Source of the DNA: UBA1081 sp964613045
GTDB taxonomy: Bacteria > Bacillota > Clostridia > Oscillospirales > Acutalibacteraceae
Direction of reading: 5' to 3'
DNA: 64,000 nt
Assembly: GCA_964613045.1 (NCBI GenBank)
Contig: CAZTFS010000002.1
Location: forward strand, 16,024 to 80,023
Each line of letters starts with the position of its first letter. Within the stretch, counting starts at the first letter, position 1. Shown piece after piece: positions 17,027-26,400 of the stretch. The translations under genes were made by a program, and so were the position numbers. Below the pieces are notes generated by a model that had not been told where the DNA came from, searched no databases, and saw only the letters and a program-made list of their open reading frames with translations.

Positions 17027-20000
17027 ATGTTATACAAAAAAAACAAAGAAAAAGCATTATCAGCCGAGCTTTTTAAAAATCCTACAAGTGAGTACAGAGG
17101 TACCCCTTTCTGGGCGTGGAACTGTAAGCTCGAAAAGGAGGAGCTTTGCAGACAGATTGAAGTTTTCAAAGAAATGGGCTTAGGCGGTTTTCACATGCAT
17201 GTAAGAACCGGCATGGCAACGCCATATCTTTCTGATGAATATATGGATATCGTCAAGTGCTGTGTTGAAAAGGCAAAAAGTGAAAAAATGCTTGCATGGC
17301 TTTATGATGAAGACAGATGGCCTTCAGGTGCAGCAGGAGGCTTGGTTACAAGGAATCCGGAGTATCGTTCAAGATATCTTCTTTTTACCAATACTTCATA
17401 CGAGGAAAACAATGATGTTCATGTTGACACCGATTCCCGTGCTGCAGGCGGAAGAACATGTAACGGTGATCTTCTTGCTGTTTATGACGTTATTCTTGAT
17501 TCAGATGGCTATCTGGAATCATATAAGCGTATTGACAAAGATGATGCTGCCGAGGGTGACAAGTGGTATGCATACACTGAAGCATGTTCATCTTCAAGCT
17601 GGTATAATAATCAGGCTTACGTTGACACTCTCAATAAAAAAGCTATCGAAAAATTCATAGAAATTACTCATGAACGCTACAAAGAAACCGTCGGTGAGGA
17701 TTTCGGTGATGCTGTTCCCGCTATATTTACCGATGAACCGCAGTTTTCACGTAAGCAAACCTTTAACAATTCAACAGATAAGGATGATGTAACACTGCCC
17801 TGGACAACGGATATCCCCGAAACATACAAAGCTATGTACGGTGATGACATTCTTGACCATATCCCCGAATTGTTCTGGGATTTTGCAGGCGGTAAGGTCA
17901 GTGTCCACAGATATCATTATCACGATCATATCTCCGAACGTTTTTCCGAGGCATTTGCCGATACCGTCGGTAACTGGTGCCGTAAAAACGGTCTTGCACT
18001 GACAGGTCACATGATGGAAGAGCCTTCGCTTAAAAGTCAGACTGCGGCACTGGGCGAAGCAATGCGATCTTACAGAGGTTTTGATATTCCGGGCATTGAT
18101 ATGCTTTGCAACAGCTATGAATTTACAACCGCAAAGCAGGCACAGTCTGCATGTCATCAGTTTGGCTGTGAGGGAGTGCTGTCTGAGCTTTACGGCGTTA
18201 CAGGTTGGGATTTCGATTTCAGAGGTCATAAGCTCCATGGTGACTGGCAGGCGGCTTTAGGTGTAACCGTACGAGTACCGCATCTTTCATGGGTCTCAAT
18301 GGCAGGTGAAGCAAAGCGTGATTATCCTGCATCTATCCATTATCAGTCGCCCTGGTATAAGGAGTATTCATATATTGAAGATCATTTTGCCAGAGTCTAC
18401 ACAGCTCTTACAAGAGGAAAACCTGTTGTTAAAGTCGGTGTTGTTCATCCTGTTGAAAGTTATTGGCTTCACTGGGGTCCAAATGATAAATCCGATCTTA
18501 TCCGTGAAACAATGGATGAAAAATTCAGGGATGTTACTGATTGGCTTCTTAAAGGAAGTATTGACTTTAACTATATTTGTGAATCTCTTCTTCCCGAACA
18601 GTGTGAAAAAGGCGGAAATCCGCTTAAAGTCGGTAAAATGGAATACGATGCAATCGTTGTACCCGACTGCGAAACACTCCGTTCTTCAACACTCGAGAGA
18701 CTTGAGGAGTTCAGAAAACAGGGCGGTAAGCTTATATTTATGGGCAATGCTCCCGTTTACGAAAATGCTGTTGAATCCGACAGAGGCAGAAAGCTCTATG
18801 AAGAGTCAATATGCATATCTTTTGACAGAGCAAAATTGCTTACAGCTCTTGAAGACAACAGAACGGTCACCCTTCGTTATAAAGACGGCAGTCTGACAGA
18901 TAAATTTATTTATCAGATGCGTGAAGATAATGACTGTAACTGGCTGTTTGTTTCGCATTGTGCAGAACCTTATAATAAGGACGTTTTTCAGAGCAAACAT
19001 TTGAGAATCACACTCAAGGGTGAAAAGAAAATCACAGTATATGACACTGTTACGGGTGATATCTATCCTGCAGATGTTGATTATACAGGCGGTAACACGG
19101 TAGTTAAAAAGAAAATGTTTGATTATGACAGCTTGCTTCTAAAAATAGAGGACGGCAAAAATGAAGCAGTTTCTGCAAAAGCTGAAGCAATTCTGAAAGC
19201 AGTTAATGTTCCGTCATTTGTTCCGTTTACAATGGATGAAAAGAACGTACTGCTTCTTGATATTTGTCAGTTCAGTGTTGATGACGGAGAGTTTATGCCC
19301 GAAGAAGAAATTCTCAGAGCAGACAATATCGCAAGACGAATTGCAGGACTTAAAGAGCGAGAGGGATCTGTTGCTCAGCCCTGGGTAATTCCTCCCGAAG
19401 TTCCCAAGCATTCGATTACACTTAAATTTACAGTGAATTCTCTTGTTAATGTCAAAAATCCGTCACTTGCTCTCGAGGATGCCGAGCTTGCAGAGATAAC
19501 ACTTAACGGAAAACCTGTTGAAAATGCTGTGACAGGTTGGTATGTGGATACTTCCGTCAAAACTGTTGCTCTTCCCGAGATCATAAAGGGTGAAAATATC
19601 ATCACCGTAAAATTACCGCTGGGAAATCGTACAAATACAGAATGGTGTTACTTGTTAGGTGATTTTGGTGTCGAGGTAAACGGCAGAAATTCAAAACTGA
19701 CCGAAATGCCCGAAAAACTTTGGTTCGGTGATATTGTTAATCAGGGACTTCCTTTCTACGGTGGTAATATTACATATCATCCGGGTGAATTTATTGCCGA
19801 AAACGGTGAAATCGAGGTTATGATACCTCAGTACAGGGGAGCACTTGTAAAAGTTCTTGTTGATGATAATGATATGGGCAATATCGTGTATTCTCCGAAC
19901 ACACTTCGCATCACCGGGCTTGAAAACGGTGCACATAAAGTCGATATTAAGCTTTATACACACAGATTCAATTCCTTCGGTGCTGTTCATAATTCTGATG

Positions 20001-20113
20001 CCAGAATGTCATGGCACGGTCCGAACGCATGGCGTACTGAGGACGAGATCTGGACTTATGAATACAGACTCAAAACAGTAGGTATAATTTCAACACCCCA
20101 AATAAAGGCATAA
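17027..20113 (+). CDS. Large cytoplasmic glycoside hydrolase, GH106 (alpha-L-rhamnosidase)-like
   Basis: A 1028-residue protein without a signal peptide. The N-terminal region reads RGTPFWAWNCKLEKEEL, then KEMGLGGFHMHVRTG and WLYDEDRWPSGAAGG (about residues 23-105), an arrangement like the TIM-barrel start of GH106 alpha-L-rhamnosidases. Residues 215-240 include AIFTDEPQFS, a plausible catalytic acidic patch. The middle (about 550-720) is a glutamine-amidotransferase-like or Rossmann-like accessory region (YDAIVVPDCETLRSSTLERL). The C-terminus (about 790-1028) is beta-rich and resembles galactose-binding-like domains. AGGAGG is immediately upstream. I infer intracellular hydrolysis of a rhamnose-type or related oligosaccharide with the Gfo/Idh partner; specificity is not established and an unclassified GH family is possible. 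Confidence 0.65.
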   Translation: MLYKKNKEKALSAELFKNPTSEYRGTPFWAWNCKLEKEELCRQIEVFKEMGLGGFHMHVRTGMATPYLSDEYMDIVKCCVEKAKSEKMLAWLYDEDRWPSGAAGGLVTRNPEYRSRYLLFTNTSYEENNDVHVDTDSRAAGGRTCNGDLLAVYDVILDSDGYLESYKRIDKDDAAEGDKWYAYTEACSSSSWYNNQAYVDTLNKKAIEKFIEITHERYKETVGEDFGDAVPAIFTDEPQFSRKQTFNNSTDKDDVTLPWTTDIPETYKAMYGDDILDHIPELFWDFAGGKVSVHRYHYHDHISERFSEAFADTVGNWCRKNGLALTGHMMEEPSLKSQTAALGEAMRSYRGFDIPGIDMLCNSYEFTTAKQAQSACHQFGCEGVLSELYGVTGWDFDFRGHKLHGDWQAALGVTVRVPHLSWVSMAGEAKRDYPASIHYQSPWYKEYSYIEDHFARVYTALTRGKPVVKVGVVHPVESYWLHWGPNDKSDLIRETMDEKFRDVTDWLLKGSIDFNYICESLLPEQCEKGGNPLKVGKMEYDAIVVPDCETLRSSTLERLEEFRKQGGKLIFMGNAPVYENAVESDRGRKLYEESICISFDRAKLLTALEDNRTVTLRYKDGSLTDKFIYQMREDNDCNWLFVSHCAEPYNKDVFQSKHLRITLKGEKKITVYDTVTGDIYPADVDYTGGNTVVKKKMFDYDSLLLKIEDGKNEAVSAKAEAILKAVNVPSFVPFTMDEKNVLLLDICQFSVDDGEFMPEEEILRADNIARRIAGLKEREGSVAQPWVIPPEVPKHSITLKFTVNSLVNVKNPSLALEDAELAEITLNGKPVENAVTGWYVDTSVKTVALPEIIKGENIITVKLPLGNRTNTEWCYLLGDFGVEVNGRNSKLTEMPEKLWFGDIVNQGLPFYGGNITYHPGEFIAENGEIEVMIPQYRGALVKVLVDDNDMGNIVYSPNTLRITGLENGAHKVDIKLYTHRFNSFGAVHNSDARMSWHGPNAWRTEDEIWTYEYRLKTVGIISTPQIKA

Positions 20114-20118
20114 AACAA

Positions 20119-20152
20119 AACCGCTTCACGAAAGTGAGGCGGTCGTGCTTTA
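20119..20152. terminator. Intrinsic terminator between convergent genes
   Basis: A 9-11 pair GC-rich stem (CCGCTTCAC, loop GAAA, GTGAGGCGG) follows the glycosidase. The T-rich tail is better on the minus strand (TTTTGTTTT), so it probably serves the EamA gene as well. Confidence 0.7.
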
Positions 20153-20165
20153 TTATCCCGACAAA

Positions 20166-21122
20166 TTATTGTTTTTCCTTTTTTCTCGATTTTATAAAGT
20201 CAGGGGATTGTGCAAGAATTATTGCGGCAAACATCACAAAACAGCCCAGAAGCTCTCTTGAATTGAGCGTGTTGCCTCTTATCATCCAGTCTGAAAGTGC
20301 CGCAAAGACGGATTCAAGACTCATCAAAAGTGAAGCGAGCACAGGTTGACAGCGTTTTTGTCCGAGGATCTGAAGTGTAAATGCAACGCCGCCTGACATA
20401 ACACCTGAGTACAGCAGGTGAACTGCATTGTCCGTAATTGCAGATAATTCGGGCTTTTCAAATATGAACATACCGATTGCGGAGATAGTAGCAGCCACAA
20501 AAAACTGAATGCATGATAACTTGACACCGTCAATTTCTTTTCCCAGTGTGTCTACGGCAAAAATTTGTATGCCGAAGAATACAGCACATGCAATAAGAAG
20601 AATATCTGCAACTGATATTCCGAGACCTGCACCCGGCTGAACGGAAATAAGATAAAGTCCGCCAACTGCTACAGCCACGCTTAACCATGAAAGAGCATGA
20701 AGCTTCTTTTTTGTGAAGATTCCGAATATCGGAACAATCACAATGTACATCGCTGTTAAAAATGCAGCTTTTCCTGTTGATGTATCTTTACCCAACAATT
20801 CTATACCGAACTGCTGAAGATTTCCTGCAAATGCAAGAGCAATACCGCAGATTATTCCGCATTTAACAAGTGTTTTATTCTCGGAAAGCCAGTCATTTAT
20901 TCCTGTATATCTTGTTTTGTTTAGCTTTGCAGTTTTTGTGTTATTTTTGATAAGAACGATAAGACCTATAAATAAATATGCAAGGGTACATCTGATCGTC
21001 TGAAATGTAAATGAGCCGACTTCTCCGCCCTCACTTTGAGATATGAATGAAATACCCCATATAACAGCCGCAAGGACAAGCAGAAAAGGACTTAAGGCTT
21101 TGAGTTTTTTTTCTTTATCCAT
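20166..21122 (-). CDS. DMT-superfamily transporter (EamA domains)
   Basis: A 318-residue inner membrane permease with about ten hydrophobic segments in two EamA repeats. The first begins ALSPFLLVLAAVIWGISFISQ, the second around residue 175 (VADILLIACAVFFGIQIFAVD) and ends with SLESVFAALSDWMI, the typical EamA end motif. Members export amino acids, nucleosides or other metabolites, and the substrate cannot be told. GGAG lies upstream. It starts 11 bases after the alanine racemase stop, so it is probably co-transcribed with alr; a link to D-alanine or another amino acid is a guess. Confidence 0.87.
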   Translation of the reverse strand: MDKEKKLKALSPFLLVLAAVIWGISFISQSEGGEVGSFTFQTIRCTLAYLFIGLIVLIKNNTKTAKLNKTRYTGINDWLSENKTLVKCGIICGIALAFAGNLQQFGIELLGKDTSTGKAAFLTAMYIVIVPIFGIFTKKKLHALSWLSVAVAVGGLYLISVQPGAGLGISVADILLIACAVFFGIQIFAVDTLGKEIDGVKLSCIQFFVAATISAIGMFIFEKPELSAITDNAVHLLYSGVMSGGVAFTLQILGQKRCQPVLASLLMSLESVFAALSDWMIRGNTLNSRELLGCFVMFAAIILAQSPDFIKSRKKEKQ

Positions 21123-21133
21123 GTAATTCTCCG

Positions 21134-22282
21134 TTATTTTAAATAGTTAATGATTCTGACGGTCCTGCCGTCTTTTTTATAAACTCTCGGAATACGTCTT
21201 GAAACACCGCATACAACCTCGTAATTAAAGCTCATTGACATATTGCCTATATCTTCCGCCGATATGCTGTCTTTTCCGAAAAGAATAACTTCGTCATCAA
21301 TTTGAGTATCGGGAATGTCGGTAACATCAATCATAAATTGATCCATGCAGACCCTGCCCGTAATTGGTGCGAATTTACCTTTTACGATTACCTTTCCGAC
21401 ATTGGAAAGTGCCCTCGGATATCCGTCGGCATAGCCTGCTGAAACAGTTGCGATGCGACGTGATTCAGTTGTTTTATAAGTGTGTCCGTAGCTGATTCCT
21501 TCGCCTGCTGGGACTTCTTTGATGTGTGTTATGTGACTTTTTAATGTCATTGCAGGGATAAGATCAATCTTAGACTTGTCAACTTCTTCCGAGGGATAAA
21601 GACCGTACAGGGAGATTCCCATGCGGATCATATCAAAATGTTCGCTTAATTCAGAAATTGCGGCACTGTTGCATATGTGCTTGACAGGGAAGTCAATTCC
21701 GTTGACCTCGCACAGTTTAATAAAACTCTTAAATCGTTTTGACTGCATTTCAGAAGTTGTTTTGTCTGTCATGTCAGCACAGGCATAATGCGAAAATATA
21801 CCCTGTATTTCAATTTCGGGCATTTCGCTGATGGTTTTTATTGCATTGACGCTTTCATCGTTAAGTGAAAATCCGATCCTTGTCATTCCGGTGTCGATTG
21901 CAATATGTATTTTGGCTCTTTTGCCTGTTATTTGAGCTGCTCTTTGAATATTTATTGCTGAATCAAGAGTAAAAACAGTCATTGAAATATCGTTTTCGAT
22001 AAGAAGCACGTTATCGTCATCGTGTGTATAAGCGAGGATTAAAACAGGCGTTCTGATACCTGCGTTTCTCAGTTCAATTGCTTCATCAACAGTTGCAACA
22101 GCAAAATAATCAGCCTTGTCTTTAAGCAATTCTGCGAGGACGACTGAACCGTGTCCGTAACCGTCAGCTTTGATTACAGCACAGATCTTTGTGTTGTCAG
22201 AAACACATTTTTTCAGTTCATTAAAATTGTTTAGGATTGCATCAAGGTCAATTTCCGCAAATGTTCTTATATATTTATCCAT
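21134..22282 (-). CDS. alr: Alanine racemase
   Basis: A 382-residue PLP enzyme that interconverts L- and D-alanine for peptidoglycan. The PLP lysine is in CAVIKADGYGHG near residue 35, the second signature is in SAGYADGYPRALSN, and the C-terminal region has GRVCMDQFMIDVTD containing the conserved Met/Asp substrate segment and Cys. Length is typical. The ATG at 22282 has GAGG three to four bases upstream; an in-frame GTG at 22291 is less likely. A near-consensus promoter and a 5' stem-loop lie just upstream. The EamA transporter follows after 11 bases. Confidence 0.96.
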   Translation of the reverse strand: MDKYIRTFAEIDLDAILNNFNELKKCVSDNTKICAVIKADGYGHGSVVLAELLKDKADYFAVATVDEAIELRNAGIRTPVLILAYTHDDDNVLLIENDISMTVFTLDSAINIQRAAQITGKRAKIHIAIDTGMTRIGFSLNDESVNAIKTISEMPEIEIQGIFSHYACADMTDKTTSEMQSKRFKSFIKLCEVNGIDFPVKHICNSAAISELSEHFDMIRMGISLYGLYPSEEVDKSKIDLIPAMTLKSHITHIKEVPAGEGISYGHTYKTTESRRIATVSAGYADGYPRALSNVGKVIVKGKFAPITGRVCMDQFMIDVTDIPDTQIDDEVILFGKDSISAEDIGNMSMSFNYEVVCGVSRRIPRVYKKDGRTVRIINYLK

Positions 22283-22311
22283 AGACCTCACTTCTTAAAT
22301 ATGCACATTAT

Positions 22312-22344
22312 TAACGGCACGGAATTATGCATTCAGTGCCGTTA
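22312..22344 (-). promoter_or_regulatory. Stem-loop at the predicted 5' end of the alr transcript
   Basis: TAACGGCAC (22312-22320) and GTGCCGTTA (22336-22344) are perfect complements, and the inner GAAT/ATTC can extend the stem around loop TATGC. The alr promoter predicts transcription starting at about 22346, so the hairpin would be the first thing in the mRNA, ending about 30 bases before the start codon. No T tract follows it on the minus strand, so it is not a normal terminator. It may be an operator or an mRNA-stabilising hairpin. Confidence 0.7.
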
Positions 22345-22352
22345 CTACTGTG

Positions 22353-22381
22353 ATTATATCTCTATTTGTCTTTTAAGTCAA
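22353..22381 (-). promoter_or_regulatory. Sigma-A promoter of alr
   Basis: On the minus strand TTGACT (22381-22376), a 17-base spacer and TATAAT (22358-22353). It starts 14 bases past the stop of the solute-binding protein gene. Confidence 0.85.
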
Positions 22382-22394
22382 GATTTTTTTGTTT

Positions 22395-23327
22395 TTAATC
22401 AGTGTGTATATAGAAATCGGCGTCAACAGTCCTCATTCCGACAAAATCACATAAAGACATTGCTGTTTCCATATCGTTGTTTGTAAAACAGACGATATTA
22501 CATTTAGGAATAGCTTGTTTTGCGATTGCGGCAGACATTATACTGTGTGCATCAATGAGAATTGCAGCATCATTTTTGTTATTGTTGACATAATTTACCG
22601 ATTCTCTGTATTCTTCAATGAACCGATTAACAGCCTTTTTATTACTGTAGTAAAAATCACTGTTTACAGCAACACAACCCATGGTAAGAATTGAACCGCC
22701 TGCTTTTTTCCATTCGTCCGTAATATCAAGCCCCAGTGAAAACGAACTGTCCGATTGAGTAAGAAGCGAAGCAAAGGGTTCGGGCAGCAGTAATGTATCA
22801 TAGTCATATTCAATTGCTTTTTTTACGGTTTCGGAATGCTCTGATGTGAAAGAAATATGGGCATTTACATTGTTTTTATTCAATACATAATTAAGAGCAT
22901 ATTCGGCAACAGTACCTTTGCCTGCTGATAAAATTGTTTTTCCTTCAAGATCCTTTACGGAAGATATTTTACTGTTTTTTGTTACGATATGAAGCATTCC
23001 CAAAGTGTTTACCGCTATAACTTTAATTTTTCTGCCTGAGCTTTCGTAAAGTGCTGCAGCAAGGTTTGCAGGAATACATGCAATGTCGTATTCGCCGTCA
23101 GCAAGCTTTTTACCGACTTCAGTCGGATCAGTGTCAAGAGAAATGTTGTACACATTTGCTGTTTTTCCAAGATCTGATCTTGTCCATAGATATGCACCGC
23201 CCATTCCCGTAGGTCCTTTGAGAAATGACAGATTTATTGTTTTTCCTTTCCTTGAACCGAATTTCAATATCGGTATCAGCAACAATGCACCTGCAGTCAG
23301 AACGGATAACAGAATTTTAGTTTTCAT
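22395..23327 (-). CDS. Periplasmic-type solute-binding protein, NMT1/SsuA-like (orphan)
   Basis: A 310-residue exported protein. Residues 1-24 form a signal/anchor sequence without an obvious lipobox cysteine. The remainder has the NMT1/SsuA pattern: SFLKGPTGMGGAYL, CIPANLAAALY, VKDLEGKTILSAGKGTVAEY and LLPEPFASLL. Such proteins deliver thiamine precursors, sulfonates, nitrate or similar ligands to an ABC transporter. No ATPase or permease gene is next to it, so it must use a transporter encoded elsewhere or serve as a sensor. AAGGAGTGA lies upstream, and its own promoter is at 23349-23378. No terminator separates it from alr. Confidence 0.83.
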   Translation of the reverse strand: MKTKILLSVLTAGALLLIPILKFGSRKGKTINLSFLKGPTGMGGAYLWTRSDLGKTANVYNISLDTDPTEVGKKLADGEYDIACIPANLAAALYESSGRKIKVIAVNTLGMLHIVTKNSKISSVKDLEGKTILSAGKGTVAEYALNYVLNKNNVNAHISFTSEHSETVKKAIEYDYDTLLLPEPFASLLTQSDSSFSLGLDITDEWKKAGGSILTMGCVAVNSDFYYSNKKAVNRFIEEYRESVNYVNNNKNDAAILIDAHSIMSAAIAKQAIPKCNIVCFTNNDMETAMSLCDFVGMRTVDADFYIHTD

Positions 23328-23348
23328 TTCAATTCACTCCTTACCATA

Positions 23349-23378
23349 ATTTTATGTTAAAAAAGTAAATTGATTCAA
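23349..23378 (-). promoter_or_regulatory. Candidate promoter of the solute-binding protein gene
   Basis: On the minus strand TTGAAT, an 18-base spacer and TAAAAT, with the start codon 22 bases after the -10. It overlaps the tail of the phosphoesterase terminator. Confidence 0.5.
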
Positions 23379-23413
23379 AAATATAAGCAGGAAATTCAAA
23401 AGAACTTCCTGCT
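23374..23413 (-). terminator. Intrinsic terminator of the phosphoesterase gene
   Basis: Perfect AGCAGGAA/TTCCTGCT arms (23386-23393 and 23406-23413) with further inner pairing are followed on the minus strand by TATATTTTT. Confidence 0.8.
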
Positions 23414-23421
23414 TGAGTTTT

Positions 23422-26400
23422 TTATGTGAATAAATTACCTACGGCTTTAAAGAATTTTATGATCTTCTTGATATATTCAACAAGCTTGTTGAACATATCC
23501 AAAAGGGAAGATGATGTTGAATTCTTCTCCTGTGCGGAAACATCTTCACAGTCGCCTGCATATTCTCCCTGTGTTGTATCCTTCTGAATTGCAAACGAAT
23601 CAACATTTGTTACCTTTTCACCGTCAACAGCATAAGCATCAAAATAAAGAACTCCGCCGTCAACCGTAACTGCTGAGAACATTGAAGAATCAACTTCAAT
23701 AATAGCCTCTGCTCTGGGGAATAATTCATCTGTAAGTGCTTCATCTTTCTGAAGATATGTTTTTACGCCTGACGTTCCGCTGATAACATACGATGTTCCT
23801 GCGGGCAGTACGTCTGTTGCATAATTCTTTCCGTTATATTTAAGATATACACGCTCGGTATCTGTAACCTGATTGTCATTAAGGGCATAAGTTCTCATAT
23901 ATACATGGTCGTGTCCCTGGAAAACAAGGTCTATACCAAGCTCGGGCATAAGAGATGAAAGCTGAGTTCTCATAGCACATACATCATCATCGTCATAATG
24001 TGAACCGTTGGAATAAATTGCCTTGTGTATTGCAACTATCTTCCATTGTGCATCACTTGACGCAGCATCAGCTTTTAGCCATTCTATCTGTTCATCTGAA
24101 AGTGCATCATTTTCATTCAGATCGTTAGTATTAAGCACCATGAAATGAACATTGTTATAATCAAATGAGTAGTAAGCACCTGTTGTTGTATCCTGTTCGG
24201 GCAGGTTCGAAAGTACAAACTTATTTACAATTGCGTTTTCGCCGAATGCCTCATGATTTCCTGAAGCGGGCATGTAATAAGTGTTCATTATTTCGTCTGA
24301 TGCTGTGTCAAATAACCATTGCCACTGCCGGATGTTATCAGGATTGTCAACGTTGTCACCTGTGTGAAGTATAAGGTCAACATCATACATATCGAACGCC
24401 TTATCAAGCACATTTGCCCAACCACGCTCAAACTGAGCCTGTGTCTGTGACTGAGAATCTGTAACGTTTATAAATGTTACCTTGTCAGAACCGTCCTGTG
24501 TTGTGATAGAACCCGTGTCACTCCACCAGCCACGCTCTTCATTACCCAGTCTGTAGTAATAGGTCGTACCTTCTTCAAGACCGCTGATAGTTGCGGTGTA
24601 ATGATTCAGTTCAAAGTCATAATAGAAGAATCCTGTGATTCCTATATCAATACCGGGATAACTCACTGTTGCAACTTCTTCATTTACGGTAACGCTGAAA
24701 TCAAGTTTATCAAGCTCTGTTGCCTTGCCTGTAAAACCGTTGAATTCGTCTGCCTTATAGATCTCAATATCGGATCCGTCAACAGTTTCTTTTGTAAACC
24801 AACTGATGTTTGCACTTGTGGCATCACTGCCGAGAGTTACGTTTATCATAGTGGGCAGTCTGTAATTTTCTGTTGAAACTTCGGGTTCTGTTGCTTCACT
24901 TGAATATGTAACATTATTATCGCCGAGATGCTGAGGATTTACGTCAGTTACAAAATCCTGAATGCAATAGGAGAAAGTGTTACCAAGTGATTCGATCTGA
25001 CTTTCGGTGATGTATTCTTCCATAAGTGAATCAATAATGTCGTTAATGCTGTCGTAGGGAAGTATACCGAAGCTGAATACAACATTTACAAGGTTCATAT
25101 AGCTTGTATCGCCGTCAAGAAGACCGTTAACAAACTGATTAACACTGCAACCGAGAGAAGTGTTAATCTTGTTGCTTGAGCCGAAAAGCGAACCTATGTT
25201 GACATGCAGCTTTGAAAGAATGGCTTCATCGAGAAGATCATTAAGAATGATATCAAGAAGTGTGTCAATAATAAGATTTACATTTTCGCCGCTTTCAAAC
25301 TTTTTGATAACGTCAAGCACAAATGCGTCGTCAGAGCTGTCTTCATTTCCTGTATACCAATAGTACATGGCTGAAAGGACAAAATCGCCTAATGTACCAC
25401 CCGTTGAAGTATCACCGAAATGGTAAGTGTCAATAAATTTTGTACAGGGAACATCTGATACTTTAAGATTGACTACACGGTTGAGAACGTCTTCGATCAG
25501 TGCAAGGAGATTGTCGGGATCATCAATATAGAGCTGCTCTATCTGAGTAAACAGATCCTCAATAAACCACATTATATTGTCTGTTGAGAAAATATTTATA
25601 CCTATTATGCTGATACCATCGCCGATATAGGGCTCAAGCAGACCGCCGAGAAGCTCTGCAAGATCGATATTCATTGTTTTGAGAAATTCATTGATACCGC
25701 CTGCATCACTGATCTTGTCGATATAGGGGAGAAGATAATTCTTTACAATACCCATAAAGAATGCTTCCATATCAGCATATCCGTCATCAGAGTATCTGCC
25801 GCCGAAGTTGATAGCAAAAGATGCCGTGCTGAAGGGCTTTTCGTATGTAACACCGTTAACGGTAACTTCGTGAGCATAGTCAACATCAAACATGTCGTAT
25901 GTCATTTCGCTTTCGCCGTTACCGTATGTTGTTATTGTACAATCTCTTATGCGGTTGGGGAAACCTGTAAGCGTGCCGACTTCACAGTCATAGATGACAT
26001 TTCCGTCATCAGACGTAACACTTGCAATGTCATTAGTGTGCTGATGACCTGTGAAAACATAGTTGATACCTGCATCGGCAAAGGATTCTGCTACCCACTG
26101 ATAGTCGTCGATACAGAATGCATATGTAACAGAAGGCTCTAATTCCATATGAGGTGCAATGCTGTGATGAATCATTGCAACAGGTGTTTTTCCCTGTGCA
26201 ATTGCATCAGAAGCCATATTCTGAACCCACGCCATTGTTTCTTCTGTAATCATGCCGTTTGTCTGTTGCTTTCCCGGAACATCGGGATCGTAAAGGCAGG
26301 AATCAATAGCTATAAGTCTGTAATCGTCATCAAGATCAGCAGCATAGGACAGACCGCCGTTATATGAGCCGTCAGCTGCTTTATATTCACTGATTGCATG

